Part shown: in pieces, positions 50,975 to 58,700 of the stretch
Numbering within the stretch: position 1 is the first letter of the stretch
Layout: every line of letters begins with the position of its first letter
Source: Flavobacteriales bacterium
GTDB lineage: Bacteria > Bacteroidota > Bacteroidia > Flavobacteriales_F > PHOS-HE28
Length of the DNA: 64,000 nucleotides
NCBI GenBank assembly: GCA_019638085.1
Contig: JAHBUL010000006.1
Coordinates: forward strand, 124,001 to 188,000
Direction: 5' to 3'
Translations under genes and position numbers: made by a program
The notes under the pieces: generated by a model
Seen by the model: the letters and a program-made list of their open reading frames with translations, nothing else
Database searches by the model: none
Told to the model about the DNA's origin: nothing

Positions 50975-52078
50975 ATGAAAAAAGCCCTCAAGTACATCAT
51001 CCTGATCCTGCTCGGTTTCCTCTTCATATGGACGCTCTGGTTCCTCTACCAAAAGAGCGTGACCAAGGAGCCTGAATACAAGGTGGTGAAGCCCAAAGTG
51101 AGCACGATCGTGAAGAAGACCGTAGCGAACGGCACCATTGAGCCGCGGCAGGAGATCGACATCAAACCGGTGGTGAGCGGGGTGATCCGGCAGCTCTTCG
51201 TGGAAGCCGGACAAAAAGTGAAGGAAGGGGACAAATTGGCCACCATCCAGATCGTGCCCGACATGCTTTCCTTGAACCAAGCGGAGAGCCGGGTGAACAG
51301 TTCCGCCATCGCGGTGACCAACGCGCAAATGAACTTCGACAGGAACAAGCCCTTGGCGGATAAGGGGGTGATCTCGGCCAGCGAAATGCAGACCTATGAC
51401 ATTGCGCTGCGCAACGCCAAGCAGGAACAAAGCGCTGCCCAGGATGCACTGCAACTGGTGCGCGACGGCATCAGCAAGACCAGTGGCAGCGCCAGCAACA
51501 CCATTGTACGCAGCACCATCACCGGCATGGTGCTGGACGTGCCCGTGAAGGTGGGCACCAGCGTGATCGAGCGGAACAACTTCAACGAAGGCACCACCAT
51601 AGCCACCGTGGCGGACATGAATGATCTGATCTTCAAGGGCAACGTGGATGAAAGCGAAGTGGGCAAGGTCCGCCTCGAGATGCCTGTGGTGATCACCGTG
51701 GGCGCCATTGACAGCACCACTTGGGATGCCAACTTGGAATACATCGCACCGAAGGGCGTGGAGGTGAACGGCGCCATCCAGTTCGAGATCCGCGCGGCCG
51801 TAAAGGTGAAGGAAGGTCAGACCCTGCGTGCCGGGTACAGCGCCAACGCCGATATCGTGCTGGATCGCAGGGACAGTGTGCTCACCATCCCGGAGAGCGT
51901 GATCACATTCAGCCCGAAAGGTGATAGTGCGTTCGTGGAGGTGAAGAACAAGGAAACGTGGGACAAGACCTACGTCAGGACAGGCCTGAGTGATGGAGTG
52001 AACATCGAATTGCTCGGTGGCATAAGCGACACGACCTCCTTGAAAGGTGCCCTGAAGGTGGATGAGCCGAAGCCATAA
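50975..52078 (+). CDS. MacA-like periplasmic adaptor (HlyD/RND family)
   Basis: A 367-residue membrane-fusion protein. An N-terminal helix anchors it (KYIILILLGFLFIWTLWFLY). A lipoyl/hairpin region contains KPVVSGVIRQLFVEAGQKVK, a coiled coil of about 70 residues (ESRVNSSAIAVTNAQMNFDR, LRNAKQEQSAAQDALQLVRD) and the returning lipoyl half (TGMVLDVPVKVGTSVIE). A beta barrel and a membrane-proximal domain follow. It links the inner-membrane permeases to an outer-membrane channel. No TolC-type gene lies beside the operon, so the channel would come from elsewhere. Last gene before the serine hydrolase. Confidence 0.92.
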   Translation: MKKALKYIILILLGFLFIWTLWFLYQKSVTKEPEYKVVKPKVSTIVKKTVANGTIEPRQEIDIKPVVSGVIRQLFVEAGQKVKEGDKLATIQIVPDMLSLNQAESRVNSSAIAVTNAQMNFDRNKPLADKGVISASEMQTYDIALRNAKQEQSAAQDALQLVRDGISKTSGSASNTIVRSTITGMVLDVPVKVGTSVIERNNFNEGTTIATVADMNDLIFKGNVDESEVGKVRLEMPVVITVGAIDSTTWDANLEYIAPKGVEVNGAIQFEIRAAVKVKEGQTLRAGYSANADIVLDRRDSVLTIPESVITFSPKGDSAFVEVKNKETWDKTYVRTGLSDGVNIELLGGISDTTSLKGALKVDEPKP

Positions 52079-52124
52079 CGGAAGATCGTGCATCTTGCCA
52101 TCCCTATCCTGATCGACCAGTACC

Positions 52125-53627
52125 ATGCGCCAGTCATTTCTGCTACTCTCGTTTCTACTCCTAAGCGGTCTTTCAGCCCAGGAACAACCGGACCTTTCGC
52201 AACTTGATGCCTACATCGCGGATGCCGTAAAGCAATTCGACCAACCCGGTCTGGCCGTGGGGATCGTGAAGGATGGTGAGTTGGTTTGGAGCAAGGGTTA
52301 CGGCAAACTCGACCTCGCCAAGAGTGATCCAGTAACGCCGAATTCGATCTTCTTCATCGCCAGCATGAGCAAGGCCTTCACCGCCTGTGCGATCGGTCTG
52401 CTGGTGGATGAGGGCAAACTCGCTTTCGATGATCCCGTGCGGAACTACATGCCGGAGTTCAACACCACGAACCCGTATGTGACCACCAACATGACCGTGC
52501 GGGACCTGCTCTGCCACCGTAGCGGCTGGGCAACTTTCGATGGCGATCTCCTATGGTACGGCACCCATTACTCGCAACCTGAGATGCTTGCCCGACATGC
52601 CGGACAACCATTCGAATACAGCTTCCGCGAGAAGTTCGGCTACAGCAACCTGATGTATATCGCTGCTGCGCAATTGATCGAACGGGTAAGCGGGAAGACC
52701 TGGGATGACTTCATCAACGAGCGGATCTTGAAGCCGCTGCACATGGACCGAAGCACTGTGGAGACCTCCGACCTGTCCCGCTTCACCGATGTGGCCCTCC
52801 CCCACGTCCGCAAGGGCCAGGACCCGCATGCTCCCCAGCGCAGCATGCCCTACCAAGCACTGCAAGGTGCAGATGGCGCCACCGGTATCAATAGCTGCGT
52901 GACCGACGTGGCCAAGTGGGATGCCATGTGGGCCAATGAAGGCAAAGTGGGCGATAAGCCCTTTCTCAGCCGAAGCACGTTCAATACGATCACCTCCACG
53001 CAATTGGCCATGGGTGGCCGCCGGGATGGTGCGGCCATGGGCTGGTTCGTGGAATACAACAACGGCGAAAAGGTGATCACCCACAGCGGCGGGATGCCCG
53101 GCTTCGTACTGAACCATGCGGTAGTTCCGGATAAGGACCTGGCAGTGATCGCCCTGGGCAACGGCGAGAGCTACAGTGTATTCGCGGTCACGAACAAGAT
53201 CCTGGATCTCTACTTGGGCGATGGCACGGCCGATCCCGTAGCTACCATGATCCCGCGGATCAAGCAGATGGACGAGAAGGAAGCAGAACGCCGGGCGGAG
53301 CGGGTGTCTGCGCGCAAGTTGAAGACCAAGCCTACGGTCGCCTTGGATTCATTGCAGGGGACCTATTCGGATAAGATCTACGGCGATGCGACGATAACCA
53401 TGAAGGGCGGCGTGGCCACGCTCTCCCTCCTCCCCGCACCGGAACTCTTCACGGGAACGTTGGAGCATTGGCACTACGATACCTGGAAGTGGAACCACGC
53501 GGATCCCTTTCTTGAGCCGGGCTACATCACCTTCAACTTCGATGCGGACCATCGGATCACCGCATTCAAGATCGACCTGCACAGCCCGGACTTCCATTTT
53601 GGGAAGTTGGACTTCGTGAAGAAATAG
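52125..53627 (+). CDS. Serine hydrolase, class C beta-lactamase fold, with DUF3471
   Basis: A 500-residue exported protein (signal peptide ending LSAQ). The catalytic SxxK is S80-M-S-K83 (FIASMSKAFTA), YxN is Y173-S-N175, and the third motif is HSGG in VITHSGGMPGF. The core resembles AmpC/DD-peptidase and esterase serine hydrolases. A C-terminal DUF3471 domain (about residues 400-500, QGTYSDKIYGDATITMKG, WNHADPFLEPGYITFNFD) is typical of such enzymes in Bacteroidota. The substrate could be a peptide, ester or beta-lactam; not decided by sequence. It starts 46 bp after the MacA-like gene and could be part of that unit. Confidence 0.88.
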   Translation: MRQSFLLLSFLLLSGLSAQEQPDLSQLDAYIADAVKQFDQPGLAVGIVKDGELVWSKGYGKLDLAKSDPVTPNSIFFIASMSKAFTACAIGLLVDEGKLAFDDPVRNYMPEFNTTNPYVTTNMTVRDLLCHRSGWATFDGDLLWYGTHYSQPEMLARHAGQPFEYSFREKFGYSNLMYIAAAQLIERVSGKTWDDFINERILKPLHMDRSTVETSDLSRFTDVALPHVRKGQDPHAPQRSMPYQALQGADGATGINSCVTDVAKWDAMWANEGKVGDKPFLSRSTFNTITSTQLAMGGRRDGAAMGWFVEYNNGEKVITHSGGMPGFVLNHAVVPDKDLAVIALGNGESYSVFAVTNKILDLYLGDGTADPVATMIPRIKQMDEKEAERRAERVSARKLKTKPTVALDSLQGTYSDKIYGDATITMKGGVATLSLLPAPELFTGTLEHWHYDTWKWNHADPFLEPGYITFNFDADHRITAFKIDLHSPDFHFGKLDFVKK

Positions 53628-53649
53628 CGCTACTGCACTCGGCATCGTT

Positions 53650-54351
53650 ATGCATCTCTTCCACAGCCCTGATCTTGGCCCCACCCTCATTGAACTTCCG
53701 GAGGAAGAGGCGCACCACGCACTGCACGTGCTTCGCTTACAGGCGGGCAGTTCAATCGGCTTAGTGGACGGGAAAGGGAATTTTGCAGAAGCGGAGATCG
53801 TCACTGTATCCAAGCGGAATTGCACGGTGCGGGTGCTGCGGAAGGAATCCTTCCCGGTGGAACGGTCGGCGCGCATTCACCTTGCTGTGGCGCCCACCAA
53901 GCAAATGGACCGCTTCGAGTGGTTCTTGGAGAAGGCCACGGAGATCGGTGTGGACCGCATTGCCCCGGTACTTACGCATCGCACGGAACGCAGTAAACTG
54001 CGCCACGATCGAATGGAGAAAGTGCTCGTGGGTGCGATGAAGCAAAGCCAGCGCAAATGGCTCCCTCAGCTGGATGAATTGACCAAGCTGAAGGACTTGG
54101 GCACCGATGGTATCCCTCAGAAATTCTTCGGCTGGTGCGAAGGCGAACACCTTGATCTCACTTCCGCCTATGATCCGACGCAGGATGCGCTCCTGCTCAT
54201 CGGCCCGGAAGGGGACTTCACAACGGAGGAAGCGGAATGGATGATCGCGAATGGCTTTCAAGCGGTGAGCATGGGCATGGCTCGATTGCGCACGGAAACC
54301 GCAGCCATAGCGGCTTGCACGTGGATGAATTTTGCGCAGCGCAAATTTTAA
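53650..54351 (+). CDS. rsmE: 16S rRNA (uracil-1498-N3)-methyltransferase
   Basis: A 233-residue SPOUT methyltransferase that modifies U1498 of 16S rRNA. The N-terminal RNA-binding segment is EEEAHHALHVLRLQAGSSIG, followed by APTKQMDRFEWFLEKATEIG and THRTERSKL. The C-terminal SAM-knot motifs are LLIGPEGDFTTEEAEW and MGMARLRTETAAIAAC. The length is typical. ATG 53650 is 22 bp after the serine hydrolase stop, and the gene ends 63 bp before the DUF4159 gene, which has its own -7 box. Confidence 0.94.
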   Translation: MHLFHSPDLGPTLIELPEEEAHHALHVLRLQAGSSIGLVDGKGNFAEAEIVTVSKRNCTVRVLRKESFPVERSARIHLAVAPTKQMDRFEWFLEKATEIGVDRIAPVLTHRTERSKLRHDRMEKVLVGAMKQSQRKWLPQLDELTKLKDLGTDGIPQKFFGWCEGEHLDLTSAYDPTQDALLLIGPEGDFTTEEAEWMIANGFQAVSMGMARLRTETAAIAACTWMNFAQRKF

Positions 54352-54402
54352 GCACCATCAGGCCTCCCCGCAGCGGACCCTGAGACCATCAAGGTCACCA
54401 GC

Positions 54403-54410
54403 TAACTTTG
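54403..54410 (+). promoter_or_regulatory. -7 box of the DUF4159 gene
   Basis: TAACTTTG, an exact TAnnTTTG, only 4 nt before the ATG at 54415. A -33 TTTG was not found. Points to a leaderless or very short-leader transcript. Confidence 0.5.
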
Positions 54411-54414
54411 CCGT

Positions 54415-55071
54415 ATGCGCGTCATTCTGCTTTCTCTCACCATACTCCTTGGCATCTCCGCTTCATCCCAAGGCACCTACCAGTTGGCCGTGCTGAAATA
54501 CAGCGGTGGCGGTGACTGGTACGCCAACCCCACTGCCGTACCCAACTTGGTGAAGTTCTGCAATGAACAGCTGGGCATGAACATCAATCCCGAGGTGCCT
54601 ACCGTGGACGTGGGCAGCCCGGACATCTTCACCTACCCTTGGCTGGATGTGACCGGTCATGGCAACATCACCTTCAATCCACAAGAGGCGGAGAACCTGC
54701 GCAACTACTTGATCGGTGGTGGCTTCCTGCACGTCAGTGACAACTATGGCATGGACAAATTCCTTCGGCCTGCATTGAAACTCGTTTTCCCTGAACTGGA
54801 CCTTGTGGAGCTACCCTTTTCGCATCCGATCTATCACCAGAAGTATGATTTCCCGCGTGGTTTGCCGAAGATCCACGAACATGACGGGTTACCTGCACAA
54901 GGCTTCGGATTGATCTGGGAAGGGCGGCTGGTCTGTTTCTATGATTACGAGACCGACCTGGGCGATGGCTGGGAAGACCCGGAGGTGCATAACGACCCAC
55001 CAGAGCTACGGACCAAGGCGCTACAGATGGGTGCCAATATGGTACAATACGTGTTCGGAGGAGCGGAGTGA
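54415..55071 (+). CDS. DUF4159 exported protein
   Basis: A 218-residue protein with a signal peptide (LTILLGISASSQG). The mature part is DUF4159: LAVLKYSGGGDWYANPTAVP, VTGHGNITFNPQEAENLRNY, GGGFLHVSDNYGMDKFLRP, FSHPIYHQKYDFPRGLPKI and EHDGLPAQGFGLIWEG. This family is common in Bacteroidota beside BatA/MoxR-type loci, and its fold is similar to a glutamine-amidotransferase-like one (from family knowledge, not shown here). Its 3' end is repeated directly after the stop (see the 174-bp duplication). Confidence 0.85.
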   Translation: MRVILLSLTILLGISASSQGTYQLAVLKYSGGGDWYANPTAVPNLVKFCNEQLGMNINPEVPTVDVGSPDIFTYPWLDVTGHGNITFNPQEAENLRNYLIGGGFLHVSDNYGMDKFLRPALKLVFPELDLVELPFSHPIYHQKYDFPRGLPKIHEHDGLPAQGFGLIWEGRLVCFYDYETDLGDGWEDPEVHNDPPELRTKALQMGANMVQYVFGGAE

Positions 55072-55245
55072 GAGAGGAATGTCCTATGCTGGTTGTCCTA
55101 TGTCTTATGCTTGCAATGCCTATGTCTGCACTCGCGACACGCGAGCGCAGACATAGGGGTGCATAACGACCCACCAGAGCTACGGACCAAGGCGCCACAG
55201 ATGGGTGCCAATATGGTGCAGTACGTGTTCGGAGGAGCGGAGTGA
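54984..55245. repeat. 174-bp tandem duplication of the DUF4159 3' end
   Basis: The last 88 bp of the gene (54984-55071) recur at 55158-55245 with period 174. Only three differences lie in the copied coding part: CTA to CCA (Leu to Pro), GTA to GTG and CAA to CAG. The second copy has no start and ends in a stop at 55243-55245. The first unit ends with an 18-bp hairpin (55119-55157), and its end is exactly at the junction. Confidence 0.88.
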
Positions 55246-55318
55246 AAGGCGAATGTCCTCTCCTTGCTGTCTTATGTCCTATGCTTCGAGCGTGCATAAG
55301 ACATTGGACATAAGACAG
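55080..55318. repeat. Heptamer repeats with two hairpins (element E)
   Basis: GTCCTAT, GCTGGTT, GTCCTAT, GTCTTAT, GCTTGCA run from 55081 at a 7-bp step. An 18-bp stem with one mismatch and loop ACA sits at 55119-55157. A second copy of the DUF4159 end lies between. A further 13-bp perfect arm pair, CTGTCTTATGTCC (55267-55279) and GGACATAAGACAG (55306-55318), has the same arms as element A; an inner TATGC/GCATA stem follows. It is just past the terC stop and probably ends both transcripts. Confidence 0.88.
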
Positions 55319-55322
55319 CCTC

Positions 55323-56072
55323 TTAGCCTCCGGCCCCTGTATCCTTATCCTTCCTCATCTTCATGATCAGCAGCTCCACACCGAAGCTGAAGGCCATGGC
55401 CACGTATGCGTAGGTCTTCGGAATTTCGCTGTGGTGAAGCGGTTCGAGGCCTTCGAAGAATAGCATGAAGCCCACTACCCCTAGGAAACAAAGGGCGAGG
55501 ATCTTGAACGTGGGGTTTCTTTCAATGAAATTACTAATGCTTTTGGCGAAATAGAACATCGCGATCATGGCGATGACCACCGCGAGTATCATCACTTCCA
55601 AGTTCGCGCCGAGTCCGATCGCGGTGAGCACACTGTCGAAGGACAACACCGCATCCAACAGCACCACTTGGAGCATCAAGGCACCGAAACCTTTGGCCTT
55701 CACGCCGGCCGGAGCTTTCCTGCGCCCCCCCTCCATGCGGAGGTGGATGTCATTCACGGCCTTGTACAGCAGGAAGGCCCCGGCCAGTACCAGGATGAGG
55801 TGACGTAACGAAAACTCATGTCCGTATAATACAAGTACCGTGGCTTCCCCGTTATTCACCAGTGCGATAAGGCCGACAAGCAGTCCGCTCCGGACCAGGA
55901 TGCCAAAGACCATCCACAGCCTGCGTCCCCTTGCGCGATCCTTCTCCGGCATGTGGCCCAGCATGAGACTGACAAAGACCACGTTGTCAATGCCCAGTGC
56001 CACCTCCATCAGGACCAGCGTTGCGAAGCTGATCAGTACACTGAACGTAAGCAGCTCATCGAGAGGTGTCAT
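55323..56072 (-). CDS. TerC-family integral membrane protein
   Basis: A 249-residue protein with seven or more hydrophobic helices (ISFATLVLMEVALGIDNVVF, GILVRSGLLVGLIALVNNGE, LILVLAGAFLLYKAVNDI, AVVIAMIAMFYFAKSISN, ALCFLGVVGFMLFFEGL). The conserved acidic residues DNVVF and LLDAVLSFDSVLTAIG (acidic pair in helices) mark the TerC group, linked to metal handling and tellurite resistance and to protein metalation at the membrane in other bacteria. It converges with the DUF4159 gene; the gap is element E. The start is ATG 56072, which overlaps the stop of the hydrolase gene upstream (ATGA). Confidence 0.93.
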   Translation of the reverse strand: MTPLDELLTFSVLISFATLVLMEVALGIDNVVFVSLMLGHMPEKDRARGRRLWMVFGILVRSGLLVGLIALVNNGEATVLVLYGHEFSLRHLILVLAGAFLLYKAVNDIHLRMEGGRRKAPAGVKAKGFGALMLQVVLLDAVLSFDSVLTAIGLGANLEVMILAVVIAMIAMFYFAKSISNFIERNPTFKILALCFLGVVGFMLFFEGLEPLHHSEIPKTYAYVAMAFSFGVELLIMKMRKDKDTGAGG

Positions 56073-56719
56073 GCCGGAGAGCTTTGTTCAATGGATTCCC
56101 AAATTGCCCTGGAGACCTCATGAGGGCGCGTCAACACCATGATATGTTCGCCTCCGTGTATCACATGGTCCACCGGGAACCGCAAGGGTGTCACATGGTC
56201 ATTGTCCCCATGTATGCGGACCAAGGGTCCTTTCCACTTCGTGCCTTCCCAGCGAAGAACAGCATTCAAGCCACGGCGGATCTTCCCCGCGGTTTGCTCC
56301 GCCGCCATGTCCCACAGCAATCGATCAATGTCCTTGGGCCGGGGCCCGAGAAGTCGCTTCAAGGGCCAAGTGATACGCAAGGTGATCGATCCCACCAAGC
56401 CATACAGGTGGAGCAGTTTGGCCGCATGCACATGCCATGGCCACTCCTGCGGCCCGGTCCATGAAGAGATCAGGAGGACCTTTTCGGGTGCCGTTAGTAG
56501 CGCTAATTCCTCCGCCACCATACCCCCCATGCTCACTCCTGCCAAAATGTGCGGCTTGGTCACATCCACTCCGGAGCGCATGGTGGCGGCGAGTTCCTTC
56601 AAGGTGCAGCCCTTGGGGAAAGATGGCCACTCCAGCATCACTACTTCCAGCTCTGCAAGGTCCAGGCGCGAGAAAAGGCGAGCATCGCAGCCAATGCCAG
56701 GGAGCAGGTAAAGGGTCAT
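56069..56719 (-). CDS. Alpha/beta hydrolase
   Basis: A 216-residue hydrolase. The N-terminus is MTLYLLPGIGCDARLF. The nucleophile elbow GVSMGGM carries the Ser, and the C-terminal HGDNDHVTP and HGGEHIMVLTRPHEV supply the acid and His. Substrate is unknown; small esters or thioesters are possible. ATG 56719 is chosen, since the longer frame adds 13 residues without family content; CAACTTTG at 56724-56731 is a near -7 box. The stop overlaps the terC start by 4 bp, so the two are co-translated. Confidence 0.85.
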   Translation of the reverse strand: MTLYLLPGIGCDARLFSRLDLAELEVVMLEWPSFPKGCTLKELAATMRSGVDVTKPHILAGVSMGGMVAEELALLTAPEKVLLISSWTGPQEWPWHVHAAKLLHLYGLVGSITLRITWPLKRLLGPRPKDIDRLLWDMAAEQTAGKIRRGLNAVLRWEGTKWKGPLVRIHGDNDHVTPLRFPVDHVIHGGEHIMVLTRPHEVSRAIWESIEQSSPA

Positions 56720-56723
56720 GCCG

Positions 56724-56731
56724 ACAAAGTT
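56724..56731 (-). promoter_or_regulatory. -7 box candidate for the hydrolase-terC pair
   Basis: CAACTTTG on the minus strand, 4 nt before the chosen ATG 56719. One base off TAnnTTTG, with the tight spacing seen at relA and the 54415 gene. Confidence 0.4.
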
Positions 56732-56915
56732 GGTTGTTAAAGCGCAGAACGTCCGCACATGAGATCATCCATCACCGTTGATCGGGCGGCGTCTCTTTGG
56801 ATCCTCTCCTTGTCCAGTGCCAAGGTCGTTCCTAATTCAACACTTGAACGAAATTATATGGGGACCCTTACCTTGGATGCCAAGTAACACCGATTCGTAA
56901 TCTGATCAATATCCC

Positions 56916-58595
56916 ATGGCTGATCAAGGACAGAATACCAAACCGATCGTGGCGATGAACAACCCGATCGGGGTGAATGTGGAAAAGGGAAAGGAATACC
57001 GGTGGTGTACATGCGGGCGATCAGTCAGCCAACCTTACTGCGACGATTCATGTGAACACACTCCCTTTGAGCCACTGCAGTTCACGGCCAAGGAAACGGG
57101 GGAGATCTGGCTTTGTCGCTGCAAGCAAACACATGACGCACCCTATTGCGACGGTCATCATGCGCAGGTGCCCGTGGAGCAAGTGGGCAAGGAATTCGCT
57201 TTGGACAGCTACGAGTACAAGTACGCCACGCGGAACTTGTCGGACGCGGACAAGAAAGCCACCGCTGATCAGAAGAAGAAGGGATCCGCAACCGCAACGG
57301 ATAGCGAGAAGGACGATGATAAGTTCACTCGCACGGAGCACTTGCCCGAGGCGGTACCCACGCCGGAAGAGCCTACAGTGGCCTACATCCACCATCTGGC
57401 AAAGGTGGGTTTGAAGGGTATGGGCGAATACGGCGAGATGGTGGCCATGGGCGTACCGCGCAAAGACCTGCCCGACTGGAATAACATCCAGATCATGACC
57501 GCCCAGATCGCGAAGCAGCCGCTGATGGAAGATGTTCCCGTGCGCACCGGTCTGGTGATCGGGCCGCAGGCAAAGAAGCCGTTGGTACTGGACATCCCAC
57601 TGTTCGTGAGTGATATGAGCTTTGGCTCACTTTCGGAGGAGGCCAAGCTCGCCCTGGCCATGGGCGCTCAACGGGCAGGTACGGCCATCGCTTCGGGAGA
57701 AGGTGGCATGTTGCCCGAATCGCAGGCAGCGAACCAGCGCTATATGCTGGAATATGCTTCGGCCAAATTCGGATACAGCGACGACCTGTTGCCCAAGATC
57801 CAAGCCTTCCACTTCAAATGCGGCCAATCCGCCAAGACCGGTACCGGAGGGCATCTGCCGGGCTTGAAGAACGTGGGGCGCATCTCCGAGATCCGCAAGC
57901 TGAAGCCCGGCACCAACGCAGATTCACCGCCCACCTTCAAGGACCTGCACACGCCGAAGGATTTCGCCACGATGGCCGACCACGTGCGAGCGATCACCGG
58001 CGGGATCCCCGTGGGCTTCAAAATGAGCGCGCAGCACATCGAGAAGGACATGGACTTCGCCATTGAAGCAGGTGCGGACTACATCATCCTGGACGGGCGA
58101 GGCGGCGGCACCGGGGATGCGCCCGCCATGTTCCGCGACCACATCTCCGTTCCCACCATACCGGCTTTGGCACGGGCACGCCACCACTTGGACAAGCAAG
58201 GGCTGAGCGGCAAGATCACCCTGATCATCACCGGCGGCCTGCGCACCCACATGGATTTCGTCAAGGCTATGGCCTTGGGCGCCGACGGCATCGCGGTGGC
58301 CAATTCGGCCATGCAGGCCATCGGGTGCATCTCCGCCCGGATCTGCAATACCAACCGCTGCCCCACAGGCATCACCACGCAAGATCCCGAGCTGCGCAAG
58401 CGCTTGAACGTGACCCAGGGCGCCACACGCCTGTTCAACTTCTTCGAGGTGAGCGTACACCTGATGCAGGTGATGGCCAGGGCCTGCGGACACGACCAGC
58501 TCAACCAGTTCAACAAGGAAGATATCTCCAGCTGGCACAAGGAGCTGGCCGAGTTGGCCGGCATCCAGTGGTCGGGATTCGATCCGAACCGGTGA
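56916..58595 (+). CDS. CDGSH iron-sulfur / glutamate synthase-like fusion protein
   Basis: A 559-residue cytosolic protein. The first about 85 residues hold two CDGSH-type clusters. In cluster 2 the ligands are Cys67, Cys69, Cys78 and His82, the standard set. In cluster 1 they are Cys31, Cys33, Cys42 and Cys46: the usual His is Cys. A linker of about 90 residues is Lys/Asp rich. The rest is the FMN-binding alpha/beta barrel of glutamate synthase (PLFVSDMSFGSLSEEAKLAL, GEGGMLPESQAANQR, GHLPGLKNVGRI, DYIILDGRGGGTGDAP) and the Cys-containing CISARICNTNRCPTGIT region that binds the [3Fe-4S] cluster. The amidotransferase domain is missing, so it may take electrons for another amine or FMN reaction. 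Single gene. Confidence 0.88.
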   Translation: MADQGQNTKPIVAMNNPIGVNVEKGKEYRWCTCGRSVSQPYCDDSCEHTPFEPLQFTAKETGEIWLCRCKQTHDAPYCDGHHAQVPVEQVGKEFALDSYEYKYATRNLSDADKKATADQKKKGSATATDSEKDDDKFTRTEHLPEAVPTPEEPTVAYIHHLAKVGLKGMGEYGEMVAMGVPRKDLPDWNNIQIMTAQIAKQPLMEDVPVRTGLVIGPQAKKPLVLDIPLFVSDMSFGSLSEEAKLALAMGAQRAGTAIASGEGGMLPESQAANQRYMLEYASAKFGYSDDLLPKIQAFHFKCGQSAKTGTGGHLPGLKNVGRISEIRKLKPGTNADSPPTFKDLHTPKDFATMADHVRAITGGIPVGFKMSAQHIEKDMDFAIEAGADYIILDGRGGGTGDAPAMFRDHISVPTIPALARARHHLDKQGLSGKITLIITGGLRTHMDFVKAMALGADGIAVANSAMQAIGCISARICNTNRCPTGITTQDPELRKRLNVTQGATRLFNFFEVSVHLMQVMARACGHDQLNQFNKEDISSWHKELAELAGIQWSGFDPNR

Positions 58596-58700
58596 TCGGG
58601 ATCCATTCCAAAATGACGAGGCGGTCCACTGGGCCATTCACGAATAGCGCACCAGCTCGGCCACCTGCTTCAGAAAAGATCGGTCAACAATACGAACCGA

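Noticed and set aside
1405-55320. CRISPR array at the heptamer repeats
   Set aside because: Units are 7 or 14 bp with no unique spacers and no cas genes, unlike CRISPR.
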